NCBI GenBank assembly: GCA_946008205.1
Contig: CAMGAZ010000007.1
Span: 1 to 15,485 of the forward strand
Source of the DNA: an uncultured Clostridium sp.
Lineage (GTDB): Bacteria; Bacillota; Clostridia; TANB77; CAG-508
Length of the DNA: 15,485 nt
Reading direction: 5' to 3'
In this document: positions 1-6,750 of the stretch, piece by piece
Position numbering within the stretch: the first letter of the stretch is position 1
Layout of the letters: each line of letters opens with the position of its first letter
Translations under genes and position numbers: made by a program
Notes under the pieces: model-generated
Told to the model about the DNA's origin: nothing
Seen by the model: the letters and a program-made list of their open reading frames with translations, nothing else
Databases searched by the model: none

Positions 1-212
1 TTGTTATCCAAAAGTTTTATTATCCTTAGTTGAGTTTTTAGCTCAGATTCTTCTAATATTCCAGCTAATTCTTCATCATCTAGTTTCTGGCACAATTCTT
101 GTAGCTTTTCATCGTCATAGTCAGAAAGCTGTAAAGCCAAATCTACTGTTGTAACTTCATCTAGGTTGTCCGTTACTTTAAAATCAAAATACTTATTTTC
201 CTTACTATCCAT
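1..212 (-). CDS. Probable MgtE-type magnesium transporter, N-terminal fragment
   Basis: Only the first 70 codons lie in the window; the gene continues past base 1. The protein starts MDSKENKYFDF and then forms short amphipathic helices rich in Asp, Glu and Leu (segments such as DDEKLQELCQKL and DDEELAGILEES, then LRIIKLLDN). This repeat style resembles the cytosolic superhelical N domain of MgtE Mg2+ channels, which gates the membrane pore according to intracellular Mg2+. The CBS and membrane domains are not visible, so the family call is an inference from pattern only. The ATG at 212-210 is preceded by the purine-rich AAAGGGAAG (215-223), a good ribosome-binding site. The gene has its own promoter at 395-423 and a leader ORF at 272-361. 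No M-box riboswitch is seen upstream. It could instead be an unrelated acidic helical protein. Confidence 0.55.
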   Translation of the reverse strand, partial: MDSKENKYFDFKVTDNLDEVTTVDLALQLSDYDDEKLQELCQKLDDEELAGILEESELKTQLRIIKLLDN

Positions 213-214
213 GT

Positions 215-229
215 CTTCCCTTTCCCTTC
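215..229 (-). promoter_or_regulatory. Ribosome-binding site of the mgtE-like gene, able to pair with upstream sequence
   Basis: On the minus strand the sequence GAAGGGAAAGGGAAG ends two bases before the ATG and contains two overlapping SD-like tracts. The segment AAAGGGAAG (215-223) can pair with the UUUUCCUUU tract near 274-298, which includes the 3' arm of the leader-ORF hairpin, giving about nine pairs with two wobbles. The tract GAAGGGAA can also pair with the nearby UUUUCUUC. These pairings are worked out by eye and have not been folded by software. Confidence 0.45.
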
Positions 230-271
230 GTATAATCTTTGAAGAAAATACACACAAATAGAATGATTAAA

Positions 272-361
272 TTAAAGGAAAATCAAATGGGCGATTTTCC
301 AGCAATTCATATTCATCTTATCTATATATATTTTCAGTCCATTACTCGGATCATCGCTCAT
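272..361 (-). CDS. 29-residue leader peptide ORF upstream of the mgtE-like gene
   Basis: An ATG at 361-359 opens a 29-codon ORF (MSDDPSNGLKIY... ending HLIFL) that stops with TAA at 274-272. A strong ribosome-binding site, AAAGGAAGTGAAAAA, lies directly upstream, so translation is credible despite the small size. The ORF begins about 27 nt downstream of the start expected from the promoter at 395-423 and ends 59 nt before the mgtE-like ATG, which is where a regulatory leader peptide would sit. Residues 3-5 are Asp-Asp-Pro. In the E. coli leader MgtL, an acidic/proline N-terminus destabilises ribosomes when Mg2+ is low. Codons 21-29 make up a perfect hairpin (277-300). I do not recognise the peptide as a named family; the leader role is an inference from position and composition. 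Confidence 0.55.
   Translation of the reverse strand: MSDDPSNGLKIYIDKMNMNCWKIAHLIFL
277..300 (-). promoter_or_regulatory. Hairpin inside the leader ORF (attenuator-like)
   Basis: GGAAAATC and GATTTTCC form a perfect 8-bp stem with an 8-nt loop. The stem spans codons 21-29 of the leader ORF, with the stop codon immediately after it, so a ribosome reading the leader to its end must melt it. The following sequence (TTTAATTTAATC) is a poor U-tract, so a role in translation or RNA folding is more likely than simple intrinsic termination. Confidence 0.45.
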
Positions 362-394
362 TTTTTCACTTCCTTTACATAAAATTATGTTTTA

Positions 395-423
395 ATTTTA
401 TCTTGCTTTTTAACAATTTGCAA
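395..423 (-). promoter_or_regulatory. Sigma-A-type promoter for the leader ORF and mgtE-like gene
   Basis: On the minus strand, TTGCAA (418-423) and TAAAAT (395-400) are separated by exactly 17 bp. The promoter lies just past the stop codon of the ABC substrate-binding gene, which suggests the mgtE-like gene can be transcribed separately from the ABC operon. The expected start is near 388. Confidence 0.6.
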
Positions 424-426
424 TAA

Positions 427-1440
427 TTATTGGTTAATAACTTTTTCTGCAAATGAATTGTTTACTATGTTTTCATATGGTGCTTTTTGCGTTAATTCTC
501 CCGCTTCTGTCATTATTAATTGTAGTTTGTCAAAAGCTTCTTCCTTTAATACTGGTGTTTCATTCCAAGCATCTATATTTTTATAACTTTGCACTGATTT
601 TTCTAGTGATTCTACAGAAGTACTTGGAAAATATCCTTGTATTACTTCTGCAACTTCTCTTGCCGTATGCTCTTTTACCCATTGTTGTCCTTTATATATT
701 GCTCTGGTGAATCCCTCAATCACATTACTGTTTTCTTTAATATAACTCTTTTTTGCACAGTAAGCAGTATATGGAATTTCTCCTGAAGCTTCCCCAACAG
801 AAGCTACTATATAACCTTTTCCAGCATCTTCTGTCATAGAGGCAGTTGGTTCAAATAATGTAACATACTCTGCAGTTCCTCCCGTAAAGGCTCCTGCCAT
901 CAAATCAAATTTTATGCTATCATCCAATGTTAAATCTGTTTCAGGATTTATACCATTTTGCTTAAGCACATATTCTAATGTCATGTATGGTACTCCTCCC
1001 TTTCTACCAGGAATTACAGTTTTTCCTTTCAAATCCTCCCAAGAAAAATTGTCCGTTGGATTTTTACTAACTAAAAACGATCCGTCTCTTTTAGTAAGTT
1101 GCGCAAATACTTGCACATAATCCTCCTTGCCTTCATTATAAACATAAATTGACGCCTCTGGTCCGCAGAAACCAATGTCGCATTGTCCTGCTAGAACTGC
1201 AGTCATTACATTATCTGCTCCTTGGCCAGTAGTTATTTCTATATTTAGTCCTTCCTCTTCAAAAAATCCATTTGCTATTGCTGCATATTGCGGTGCATAG
1301 AAAACAGACCTCGTTACTTCATTAAGTCTAATAGTTTTAATCTCTTCATCAATCTTTTCTTTATGTGCAGATGTAAAGGCTACAATTATTACTGTTGCTA
1401 CAATTAGCACGCATATAATCGCTATTATAATCTTTTTCAT
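427..1440 (-). CDS. ABC transporter substrate-binding protein, NMT1/THI5-like (SsuA/TauA class)
   Basis: This 337-residue protein captures a small substrate outside the cell and delivers it to the permease encoded just upstream. An N-terminal hydrophobic helix (about residues 3-23) is followed by the family pattern: APQYAAIANGFFEEEGLNIEI near residue 50, then a segment with GQGADNVMTAVLAGQCDIGFCGPE, and later FEPTASM. This fits the nitrate/sulfonate/taurine/hydroxymethylpyrimidine binding group. The ligand cannot be told from sequence. There is no TPP riboswitch upstream, so a thiamine-precursor role has no regulatory support. The N-terminus lacks a lipobox cysteine (the region reads VAFTSAHKEK), which is unusual for a Gram-positive binding protein; it may stay anchored by the uncleaved helix. 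The start has a clear SD (AAAGGAAAG). It is the last gene of the three-gene set, 34 bp after the permease. Confidence 0.85.
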   Translation of the reverse strand: MKKIIIAIICVLIVATVIIVAFTSAHKEKIDEEIKTIRLNEVTRSVFYAPQYAAIANGFFEEEGLNIEITTGQGADNVMTAVLAGQCDIGFCGPEASIYVYNEGKEDYVQVFAQLTKRDGSFLVSKNPTDNFSWEDLKGKTVIPGRKGGVPYMTLEYVLKQNGINPETDLTLDDSIKFDLMAGAFTGGTAEYVTLFEPTASMTEDAGKGYIVASVGEASGEIPYTAYCAKKSYIKENSNVIEGFTRAIYKGQQWVKEHTAREVAEVIQGYFPSTSVESLEKSVQSYKNIDAWNETPVLKEEAFDKLQLIMTEAGELTQKAPYENIVNNSFAEKVINQ

Positions 1441-1474
1441 TTTAACTTTCCTTTCTTATCAGGCTCTATAGCCC

Positions 1475-2302
1475 TCATTTTTGTTTCATTACTATCTTTT
1501 CTAATATTTCTATACTTTCGTACATCACAGCTGCAACTATGGCTAAAATAATTACACTTGTCATGACTAAATCTAATTTGAATACCTGACCACCATATAC
1601 AATTAAATATCCAAGTCCACCTTTTGATACAAGGAATTCTCCAGAAATCACACCTACAAGAGATAATCCAATGTTGACTTTTAATGTATTAAATACTGTC
1701 GATATATTTGCTGGTAGCACTATTTTTGTTAATATTTGAAATTTATTTGCTTTAAAAGTTTCAGCCATTTTTATTTTTTCTTTGTCTGTGCTTATTAATC
1801 CATTCAGTATATTTAATATAGTTACTATTAATGATATAGCTAATGCCATTACTATAATTGCTGGTGTACCAGAACCAACCCATATAATTATTACTGGCCC
1901 TAGTGCGACTTTCGGTAGAGCATTTAATATTACCAAAAACGGTTCGGAAACTTTAGATATGAAGGGTGACCACCATAATATAATTGCAATAATTACCCCC
2001 ATTATTGTTCCTAGAGAAAAGCCAACCAGGGTCTCTATACAGGTTATTTTTAGATGCCTTAATAAATCATTAGATGATAAATCTAAAAATGTATCTAATA
2101 TTCTTGAAGGTTGACTGGTTATAAAACTATCGATTTTTCCTACTCTGGCTAGTATCTCCCATATAGCAATAAATAGTACCACTATAGATATCTGTCTTAT
2201 TAATATTTCTATCTTTCTATTATTTATTTTTTTTAGATATATTTTTCTGTCATTTGATATCGTTTCCGTTGTTTTCTTTTTAGTTTTCAGCAGCTTTATC
2301 AT
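1475..2302 (-). CDS. ABC transporter permease, SsuC/TauC family
   Basis: The 275-residue protein carries a basic cytosolic N-terminus (residues 1-30) followed by about six hydrophobic segments, typical of the BPD_transp_1 fold. The cytoplasmic EAA loop that docks on the ATPase is visible as MAETFKANKFQILTKIVLP around residue 180. The Gly usually present in this loop is replaced, which some family members tolerate. Downstream comes GEFLVSKGGLGYLI, characteristic of the SsuC/TauC/NrtB group. The ATG lies inside the 3' end of the ATPase gene (23-bp overlap) behind a GGAAGGAG site, so the two are probably translationally coupled. It forms the membrane pore for the substrate carried by the binding protein at 427-1440. 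Confidence 0.9.
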   Translation of the reverse strand: MIKLLKTKKKTTETISNDRKIYLKKINNRKIEILIRQISIVVLFIAIWEILARVGKIDSFITSQPSRILDTFLDLSSNDLLRHLKITCIETLVGFSLGTIMGVIIAIILWWSPFISKVSEPFLVILNALPKVALGPVIIIWVGSGTPAIIVMALAISLIVTILNILNGLISTDKEKIKMAETFKANKFQILTKIVLPANISTVFNTLKVNIGLSLVGVISGEFLVSKGGLGYLIVYGGQVFKLDLVMTSVIILAIVAAVMYESIEILEKIVMKQK

Positions 2303-3050
2303 ATTTTTCTAACTCCTTCCACATTAAGTTAAAGTATTTACTAAATTTTGGGCTTTCTCTACAACTTAGTGGTGTTCTATTTTCTATATCGAATTTAATA
2401 TCATAAATACTCTTTACCGTTGCAGGTCTTTGACTTAGTACAATTACTCTATCAGACATACTAATTGCTTCTGATATATCATGTGTAACCATTATTGCTG
2501 TAATATTTTCGTTTTTCAATATTTGATAAATATCCTCGGTTACCATTAATCTTGTTTGATAATCAAGCGCCGAAAAAGCTTCATCTAGCAATAGTATATT
2601 AGGTCGAATTGCAAGTGTTCTTATTAGTGCAACTCTTTGTCTCATGCCTCCTGACAATTGCGTTGGATACTTGTTTCTAAATTCGTAAAGTCCATATTTT
2701 TTCAACAATTCTATTACGTATTTTTTATTTTCTTCTGTAAGTGCCTTTTGAATTTCTAATCCAAATAAAACATTTTTATATATAGTTCTCCACTCCAGAA
2801 GATTGTCTTTTTGTAGCATATATCCTATCTTTCCATCTATGTATACTTCACCAGATGTTTTTTCTTCTAGTCCTGCAATTATTGATAAAAGCGTTGATTT
2901 TCCGCATCCGCTTGGTCCTATTATACTAATATATTCTCCTTGTTTTACGTCAAAATTTATGTTCTTGAGTGCTTCTATCTCTCCATTTTTTGCTTGATAT
3001 GTTTTATTTACATTTTTTACTTCCAATATTTTCTTTCTCATATCAGCCAT
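2280..3050 (-). CDS. ABC transporter ATP-binding protein, SsuB/TauB family
   Basis: A complete 256-residue nucleotide-binding subunit that powers the importer. Visible motifs in order: Walker A GPSGCGKST (residues 45-53), a Q-loop in GYMLQKDNLLEW, the ABC signature LSGGMRQRVAL, Walker B ILLLDEAFSALD, and the switch histidine in VTHDISEA. The GYMLQ-DNLLEWR version of the Q-loop is characteristic of the nitrate/sulfonate/taurine subfamily. The ATG at 3050 is preferred over the one three codons later because GGAGGG sits 7 nt upstream of it. It is the first gene of the three-gene operon. The substrate is unknown. Confidence 0.93.
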   Translation of the reverse strand: MADMRKKILEVKNVNKTYQAKNGEIEALKNINFDVKQGEYISIIGPSGCGKSTLLSIIAGLEEKTSGEVYIDGKIGYMLQKDNLLEWRTIYKNVLFGLEIQKALTEENKKYVIELLKKYGLYEFRNKYPTQLSGGMRQRVALIRTLAIRPNILLLDEAFSALDYQTRLMVTEDIYQILKNENITAIMVTHDISEAISMSDRVIVLSQRPATVKSIYDIKFDIENRTPLSCRESPKFSKYFNLMWKELEKYDKAAEN

Positions 3051-3157
3051 TTTTATCCCTCCAAAGTCAATTATCTTAATATAGCTTATGTTGGCTTTTT
3101 ATTTTTGCTACGTTTTATTTCTATAAACATCTACTTTTTATAATTCGGCTACTTAAT

Positions 3158-3186
3158 AAAGAGGCAGCAATAATAGCTACCTCTTT
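3158..3186 (-). promoter_or_regulatory. Stem-loop in the leader region of the ABC operon
   Basis: On the minus strand AAAGAGGTAGC and GCTGCCTCTTT form an 11-bp stem with one U-G wobble and a 7-nt loop. The plus-strand version would have a C-A mismatch, so the structure fits RNA made towards the ABC genes. It lacks a continuous U-tract (UUUAUUAAG follows), so it may be an mRNA-stabilising or attenuating element and not a clear terminator. Confidence 0.45.
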
Positions 3187-3436
3187 ACGTACTAGTATAG
3201 TATATTTGTATATTTTAAGTCTAAATAAATAAAATAGGGATTTATTTATATTTTGGCATAGTATTTAATATAGTTATATTTGTAGATATCACCTCCTGCT
3301 TTAAATTTAATTGGTATAAGAGTTATTCTTTATTTTACTTTAAGTATATGGGGGATAATTAAGTAAATTTATCCTTCGTTTTTTGATTATTTTTTCTTAT
3401 GGGATGATGTTAGATGCAAAATAATACTTTTTAAGA

Positions 3437-3494
3437 ATAGAGACACCTCTATCTAAAATTAAATATCGATATTTTTATTTATCATACTTGATAA
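3437..3494. repeat. Cluster of short inverted repeats
   Basis: Three small dyads lie close together: ATAGAG-ACAC-CTCTAT (3437-3452), the perfect palindrome AAATATCGATATTT (3461-3474), and TTATCA-TACT-TGATAA (3479-3494). A TTGTACAA palindrome and a T-run follow. They could be part of a structured RNA or chance AT-rich symmetry. Confidence 0.35.
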
Positions 3495-3714
3495 ACTTGT
3501 ACAAATTTTTTTGAATAAAAGTTTTATAAAACTATAATTATAATACCATCAAACCATGTATTTATCAAGCTTTTTCGTACTTCTTTTTTTTACATGTTTT
3601 ATTATATTTCTAGTGTTTTATATATTTTTTTCTTAAGTTCGACTTTATTCAATTTTAATTTTTCTATAAATACGTTTCTCATTGATTTGCTTTATATTAT
3701 TACTCTATAAAGTA

Positions 3715-3743
3715 TTGAACTTTTAGCACTTTTATATTATAAT
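3715..3743 (+). promoter_or_regulatory. Near-consensus sigma-A promoter of the phosphoesterase operon
   Basis: TTGAAC (3715-3720) and TATAAT (3738-3743) are spaced by exactly 17 bp. Transcription would start near 3750, leaving a very short leader that contains the AAGGAG ribosome-binding site (3756-3761) before the ATG at 3768. Confidence 0.8.
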
Positions 3744-3767
3744 ACTATAAAATTTAAGGAGAAAATT

Positions 3768-4568
3768 ATGGACAGAATTGCAATTATTTCAGATGTACAT
3801 GCTAATATAACTGCTTTAAACGCTGTTTTAGATGATATATATTCTAGAGGAATCTCTAGAATTATTTGTCTTGGGGACAGTGTTACTAAATGTTGCAATC
3901 CCGACTTAGTCATTGATAAATTAAGGGAATCTTGTGAAATTATTCTTAAAGGCAATTGTGATGAAACTATTGCATCTTCAAGCATTAAAGCCAGAGCCTT
4001 TTGGTCAAGATTAAAAATAGGTCAGGAACGTGCAGACTTTTTAAATAATTTTCCTGTATCTACAGAATTTTATATGAGTGGAAGGCTTATAAGACTAATG
4101 CATGCGTCTCCCTATAGTTTATCCTCTATATACAATCCTATGTTTTCTAACAAGGGAACTACACGCGAGGGCATTGAACTGGACTCTCCTACCAAATTAT
4201 TTGACAATACAGATTTTATTGGTAAATCACCTAATGACCCTATTCCAGATGTTGTCGGATACGGACATATACATACGCCAAATATTTTCAGATTCAAGAA
4301 CAAGTTAGTGTTTAATCCTGGAAGTGTTGGTCTGCCAGTAGAAATGCTTAATGATGATAATTTATATAATCAATCTAATCGCTTTTCTACTTTAGCTTCA
4401 TATGTTATATTAGAGGGTATATATAATTCAAAGGATTTAGCTTCTTTTTCTGTCAATTTGGTTAGAGTACCCTACGATTTAGAAAAGGAAATAGCATATC
4501 TAAATGCTTCAGATATGCCTGGTAAAGAAAGAATTATAAATAGTCTAAAAACCGCAAATCCTAACTAA
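3768..4568 (+). CDS. Calcineurin-like metallophosphoesterase (YfcE/MJ0936-type)
   Basis: The 266-residue protein has the full two-metal phosphoesterase set: D9-x-H11 in SDVHAN, G36-D37, G62-N63 in KGNCDE, H112 in LMHAS, and H167-x-H169 in GYGHIHTP, followed by NPGSVGLP. This is the compact YfcE-like phosphodiesterase layout. The usual GDIVGYGP loop is changed to GDSVTKCCNP, and there is extra sequence between H112 and the GYGH motif (about residues 115-160) that may shape the substrate pocket. Family members hydrolyse phosphodiesters or nucleotide-like substrates in the cytosol; the substrate here is unknown. It is the first gene of an operon with a UDP-sugar pyrophosphorylase 22 bp downstream, which hints at a nucleotide-sugar or sugar-phosphate connection (inference). 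Confidence 0.85.
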   Translation: MDRIAIISDVHANITALNAVLDDIYSRGISRIICLGDSVTKCCNPDLVIDKLRESCEIILKGNCDETIASSSIKARAFWSRLKIGQERADFLNNFPVSTEFYMSGRLIRLMHASPYSLSSIYNPMFSNKGTTREGIELDSPTKLFDNTDFIGKSPNDPIPDVVGYGHIHTPNIFRFKNKLVFNPGSVGLPVEMLNDDNLYNQSNRFSTLASYVILEGIYNSKDLASFSVNLVRVPYDLEKEIAYLNASDMPGKERIINSLKTANPN

Positions 4569-4590
4569 AATATATAATGAGGTGCCTTAT

Positions 4591-5811
4591 ATGGATATAG
4601 ATCTGCATGATACTATGCAAGTTTTAAAAAAATATAATCAAGAACATTTATTAGCTTTTTTTGATGAGTTGACAATGTCAGAAAAAGAGACTTTACTTTC
4701 ACAAATTCATAATATTGATTTTGAAAAGATTAATAATTTGTATATAAATTCGACTATGGATGACTCAATTTCTTATGATAGAATATCTCCTATTCCTTTT
4801 GTAGATAAATCAAAATTGTCTACAACTGAAGTAGAAAGTTTTTCTCAAATAGGTAATGAGGTTATAAACAAAGGAAAATTAGCTATAATCACTTTAGCTG
4901 GTGGTCAAGGAACTCGTCTTGGATATAAAGGTCCCAAAGGTTCCTATGAGATTGACGTTCCTCCAAAAAAGTCTTTATTTGAGTTTGCATGTGATAATTT
5001 GAAAGAACTTCATCGATTGACCGGTACATATTTAAACTGGTACATAATGACTAGTCCTGCTAATGACTTAGCTACTAAAGATTATTTTGAACATAAAAAT
5101 TTCTTTGGATATCCTAAGGATAAAATTAAATTTTTTATACAAAGCACTTTGCCAACTATTAATGTTGATACAAAAGTTATATTAGAAACACCTTATTCAG
5201 TGAAGTCTGGTTCTAATGGTAATGGCGACGTTTTTAAGGCTTTTTCTTCTGCTGGATATATTAGCGAGTTAGAGAATAACGATATTGAATGGGTTTTTAT
5301 TGGTGGAATAGATAATATTTTATTAAAATTAGTTGATCCTCTTTTTTTAGGATTAACCATATCTGGGAATTATCAGATTGCTAGTAAATCTATAAGAAAA
5401 CTAGATTTAAATTCCCCTGACTGGGTATTTGCCAACGTGGATGGTTGTCCTCATATCATTGACCCTAAAAACCTTCAATCAAATAATCTTGAAAACTATA
5501 ATCAAAAGAACATACTAGCTCATCTATTCTCGATTAGTGCACTAAAGAAATTAGCAAATGTTAATCTTCCATACCATAGAGCTTTTAAAAAATGCGATTT
5601 TATTAATGCAGAAGGCATGAAGGAAGTTCCAACAAAGCCTAATTCATTTAAATTTGAAAAATTTATTTTTGATGCGTTTAGTGTGTTCGATAGAATTCTA
5701 CTTCTTGAAGTGAATCCTTCAGAAGAATTTGCTCCTATTAAAGCTTTTACGGGAAACGAAACTCCTGAAACTGCATTAGATTTATACAAGAAATATCATC
5801 ATATGGAGTAA
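4591..5811 (+). CDS. UDP-sugar pyrophosphorylase, eukaryotic-type UDPGP family
   Basis: This protein should make a UDP-sugar (UDP-GlcNAc or UDP-glucose) and pyrophosphate from UTP and the sugar-1-phosphate. The nucleotide-binding loop LAGGQGTRLG (residues 102-111) is followed by GPKGSYEID. Other family landmarks are GNGDVFKAF, GGIDNILLKLVDP (the DN of the metal/nucleotide site) and FKFEKFIFDAF near the C-terminus. The last is closest to the UDP-N-acetylhexosamine pyrophosphorylase (UAP1/AGX) branch and unlike bacterial GalU or GlmU. I place the start at ATG 4591, giving 406 residues; an in-frame GTG at 4582 is part of the GAGGTG ribosome-binding site (4579-4584) and cannot be the start. It is co-transcribed with the phosphoesterase and ends at a strong terminator (5836-5869). 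Confidence 0.88.
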   Translation: MDIDLHDTMQVLKKYNQEHLLAFFDELTMSEKETLLSQIHNIDFEKINNLYINSTMDDSISYDRISPIPFVDKSKLSTTEVESFSQIGNEVINKGKLAIITLAGGQGTRLGYKGPKGSYEIDVPPKKSLFEFACDNLKELHRLTGTYLNWYIMTSPANDLATKDYFEHKNFFGYPKDKIKFFIQSTLPTINVDTKVILETPYSVKSGSNGNGDVFKAFSSAGYISELENNDIEWVFIGGIDNILLKLVDPLFLGLTISGNYQIASKSIRKLDLNSPDWVFANVDGCPHIIDPKNLQSNNLENYNQKNILAHLFSISALKKLANVNLPYHRAFKKCDFINAEGMKEVPTKPNSFKFEKFIFDAFSVFDRILLLEVNPSEEFAPIKAFTGNETPETALDLYKKYHHME

Positions 5812-5835
5812 CATTTTTATATAACTGTAATATTA

Positions 5836-5869
5836 TATAATACCATTGTTTTAATGGTATTATATTTTT
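5836..5869 (+). terminator. Rho-independent terminator after the UDPGP gene
   Basis: TATAATACCATT (5836-5847) pairs perfectly with AATGGTATTATA (5853-5864). The 12-bp stem has a 5-nt GTTTT loop and is followed by five T residues. It separates the phosphoesterase-UDPGP pair from the small-protein trio. The trio has no obvious promoter of its own, so partial readthrough may feed it. Confidence 0.8.
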
Positions 5870-5901
5870 GCTTTAGAATATATTTTATTGGAGGTATATA
5901 T

Positions 5902-6060
5902 ATGTCTGATATTAACTTTAATGAACTTATGAAAATGATTTCCCAAATGGATAAAAAAGAATTGCAATCAAAACTTGACGAAGTTTCAAAAATGATGAAC
6001 TCAAAGAATCCAGAAGATATTATCAAGCAAATGAATGGTAAAAATTCAAATCGTCAGTAA
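5902..6060 (+). CDS. Conserved-looking 52-residue hypothetical protein
   Basis: The ATG at 5902 is six bases after a GGAGGT site (5890-5895). A longer reading frame reaches back into the terminator hairpin and should not be used. The product (MSDINFNELMKMI... to ...KNSNRQ) is hydrophilic and helical, with Met/Lys/Glu-rich heptad-like spacing (MISQMDKKELQSKL then SKMMNSKNPEDIIKQM). I recall this style of small acidic/basic helical protein from Clostridia next to genes like the two that follow, but know no function. It is the first of three close genes. No signal peptide, membrane segment or catalytic motif is visible. Confidence 0.7.
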   Translation: MSDINFNELMKMISQMDKKELQSKLDEVSKMMNSKNPEDIIKQMNGKNSNRQ

Positions 6061-6089
6061 ACTATTTTTTATAATTTGAGGTGAATTAT

Positions 6090-6461
6090 ATGGCGGATAT
6101 GTCTGAAATTCTAAAAAATTTTTCTTCTATGATGGAAGGGAAGGAAATTCCTGATAATATTAAAGAAATGTTGAGCTCCTTGCAAAACAATAGCTCTAAA
6201 AGTGAAAATAATAGTTCTGGGCAGAACGACTCTCAAAGCATTCCTAATATTGATATTAATACTATGCTAAAAATGCAGAAGCTCCTAAATACTATGAATA
6301 ATTCTTCTAACAGTTCAGGTGCTAACCTATTGCGTTCATTAAAGCCTTATCTAAAACCTAGTAGGCAGGCAAAAGTTGACGAATATATTCAATTATTCAG
6401 TATTGAGAAGGCTATCGAATTAATGCGACAATCTGGTGGTGACAAGAAAAATGATACCTAA
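6090..6461 (+). CDS. Hypothetical protein with a C-terminal LKPYLKPSRQAKVDEYI helical domain
   Basis: The 123-residue product starts at ATG 6090. An in-frame GTG at 6081 belongs to the GAGGTG ribosome-binding site and is not the start. The N-terminal part (residues 1-30) is helical (MADMSEILKNFSSMM), the middle (about 32-85) is low-complexity Asn/Ser-rich and probably disordered, and the C-terminal 40 residues (LLRSLKPYLKPSRQAKVDEY then IEKAIELMRQ) look like a compact conserved helical domain. No function is known to me. It sits 29 bp after the 52-residue gene and overlaps the next gene by 11 bp, so the three are almost surely co-translated and may work together. Confidence 0.75.
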   Translation: MADMSEILKNFSSMMEGKEIPDNIKEMLSSLQNNSSKSENNSSGQNDSQSIPNIDINTMLKMQKLLNTMNNSSNSSGANLLRSLKPYLKPSRQAKVDEYIQLFSIEKAIELMRQSGGDKKNDT

Positions 6462-6750
6462 TTATCCATATTTTGGCCTTCCTAATTACATGCGATATAT
6501 GAATCCTCCTCCCCCTAGACCTCCATCACCGCCTAAGGTATCTGCATCTGCTAAGAAATCTTCACCTCCTAGGACAAAAACCGTGCCTAAAAGGGAAGAA
6601 AAATCTGATTCAACTCCATTATTTAGTTTTTTGGGAATCGATTTTTACTTTGATGACTTGCTTATTATTTGCATACTATTCTTTCTATATGGCGAAAATG
6701 TTAATGATCCTTACCTATTTTTTGCTTTGATTCTTTTACTTTTAAATTAA
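6451..6750 (+). CDS. Small proline-rich protein with a hydrophobic C-terminus, function unknown
   Basis: The 99-residue product starts at ATG 6451, inside the end of the previous gene; a GGTGGTGA tract upstream serves as ribosome-binding site. The N-terminus is Tyr/Pro/Asn-rich (MIPNYPYFGLPNYMRYM), then comes a proline run (residues 19-28), a basic linker (about 29-57), and a conserved-looking tail: FDDLLIICILFFLYGENVNDPYLFFALILLLLN. The tail has two short hydrophobic segments split by GENVNDP, suggesting membrane attachment. The N-terminal composition is reminiscent of spore-coat-like proteins, but that is only an impression. It is the last gene of the trio and ends at the stem-loop 6747-6787. 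Confidence 0.72.
   Translation: MIPNYPYFGLPNYMRYMNPPPPRPPSPPKVSASAKKSSPPRTKTVPKREEKSDSTPLFSFLGIDFYFDDLLIICILFFLYGENVNDPYLFFALILLLLN

Larger units (their letters stand above)
3051..3767. other. Gene-free AT-rich intergenic region between divergent operons
   Basis: I find no credible protein gene in this 717-bp gap. It contains a strong stem at 3158-3186, a free-standing consensus Shine-Dalgarno on the minus strand at 3290-3297, and a cluster of short inverted repeats at 3437-3494. It also contains a 9-bp inverted pair (3487-3495 with 3561-3569) and the promoter of the downstream gene at 3715-3743. A confident promoter for the minus-strand ABC operon was not found; there is only a TATACT-like -10 near 3191-3205 without a good -35. 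Long poly-T stretches are frequent, as in other spacers of this genome. Confidence 0.6.

Noticed and set aside
213..394. M-box riboswitch before the mgtE-like gene
   Set aside because: The space is largely taken by a translated-looking ORF and I see none of the conserved M-box core sequence; a covariance search would settle it.
1782..2114. Plus-strand open frame inside the ABC permease
   Set aside because: It is the antisense shadow of the permease, with no ribosome-binding site or promoter.
3051..3300. TPP riboswitch upstream of the THI5-like ABC operon
   Set aside because: The conserved CTGAGA and ACCCGAACCTGATC-like elements are not present on the minus strand.
4582..4590. GTG start for the UDPGP protein (and the similar GTG at 6081)
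   Set aside because: Both GTG codons are the last bases of GAGGTG ribosome-binding sites that serve ATGs seven or so bases downstream.
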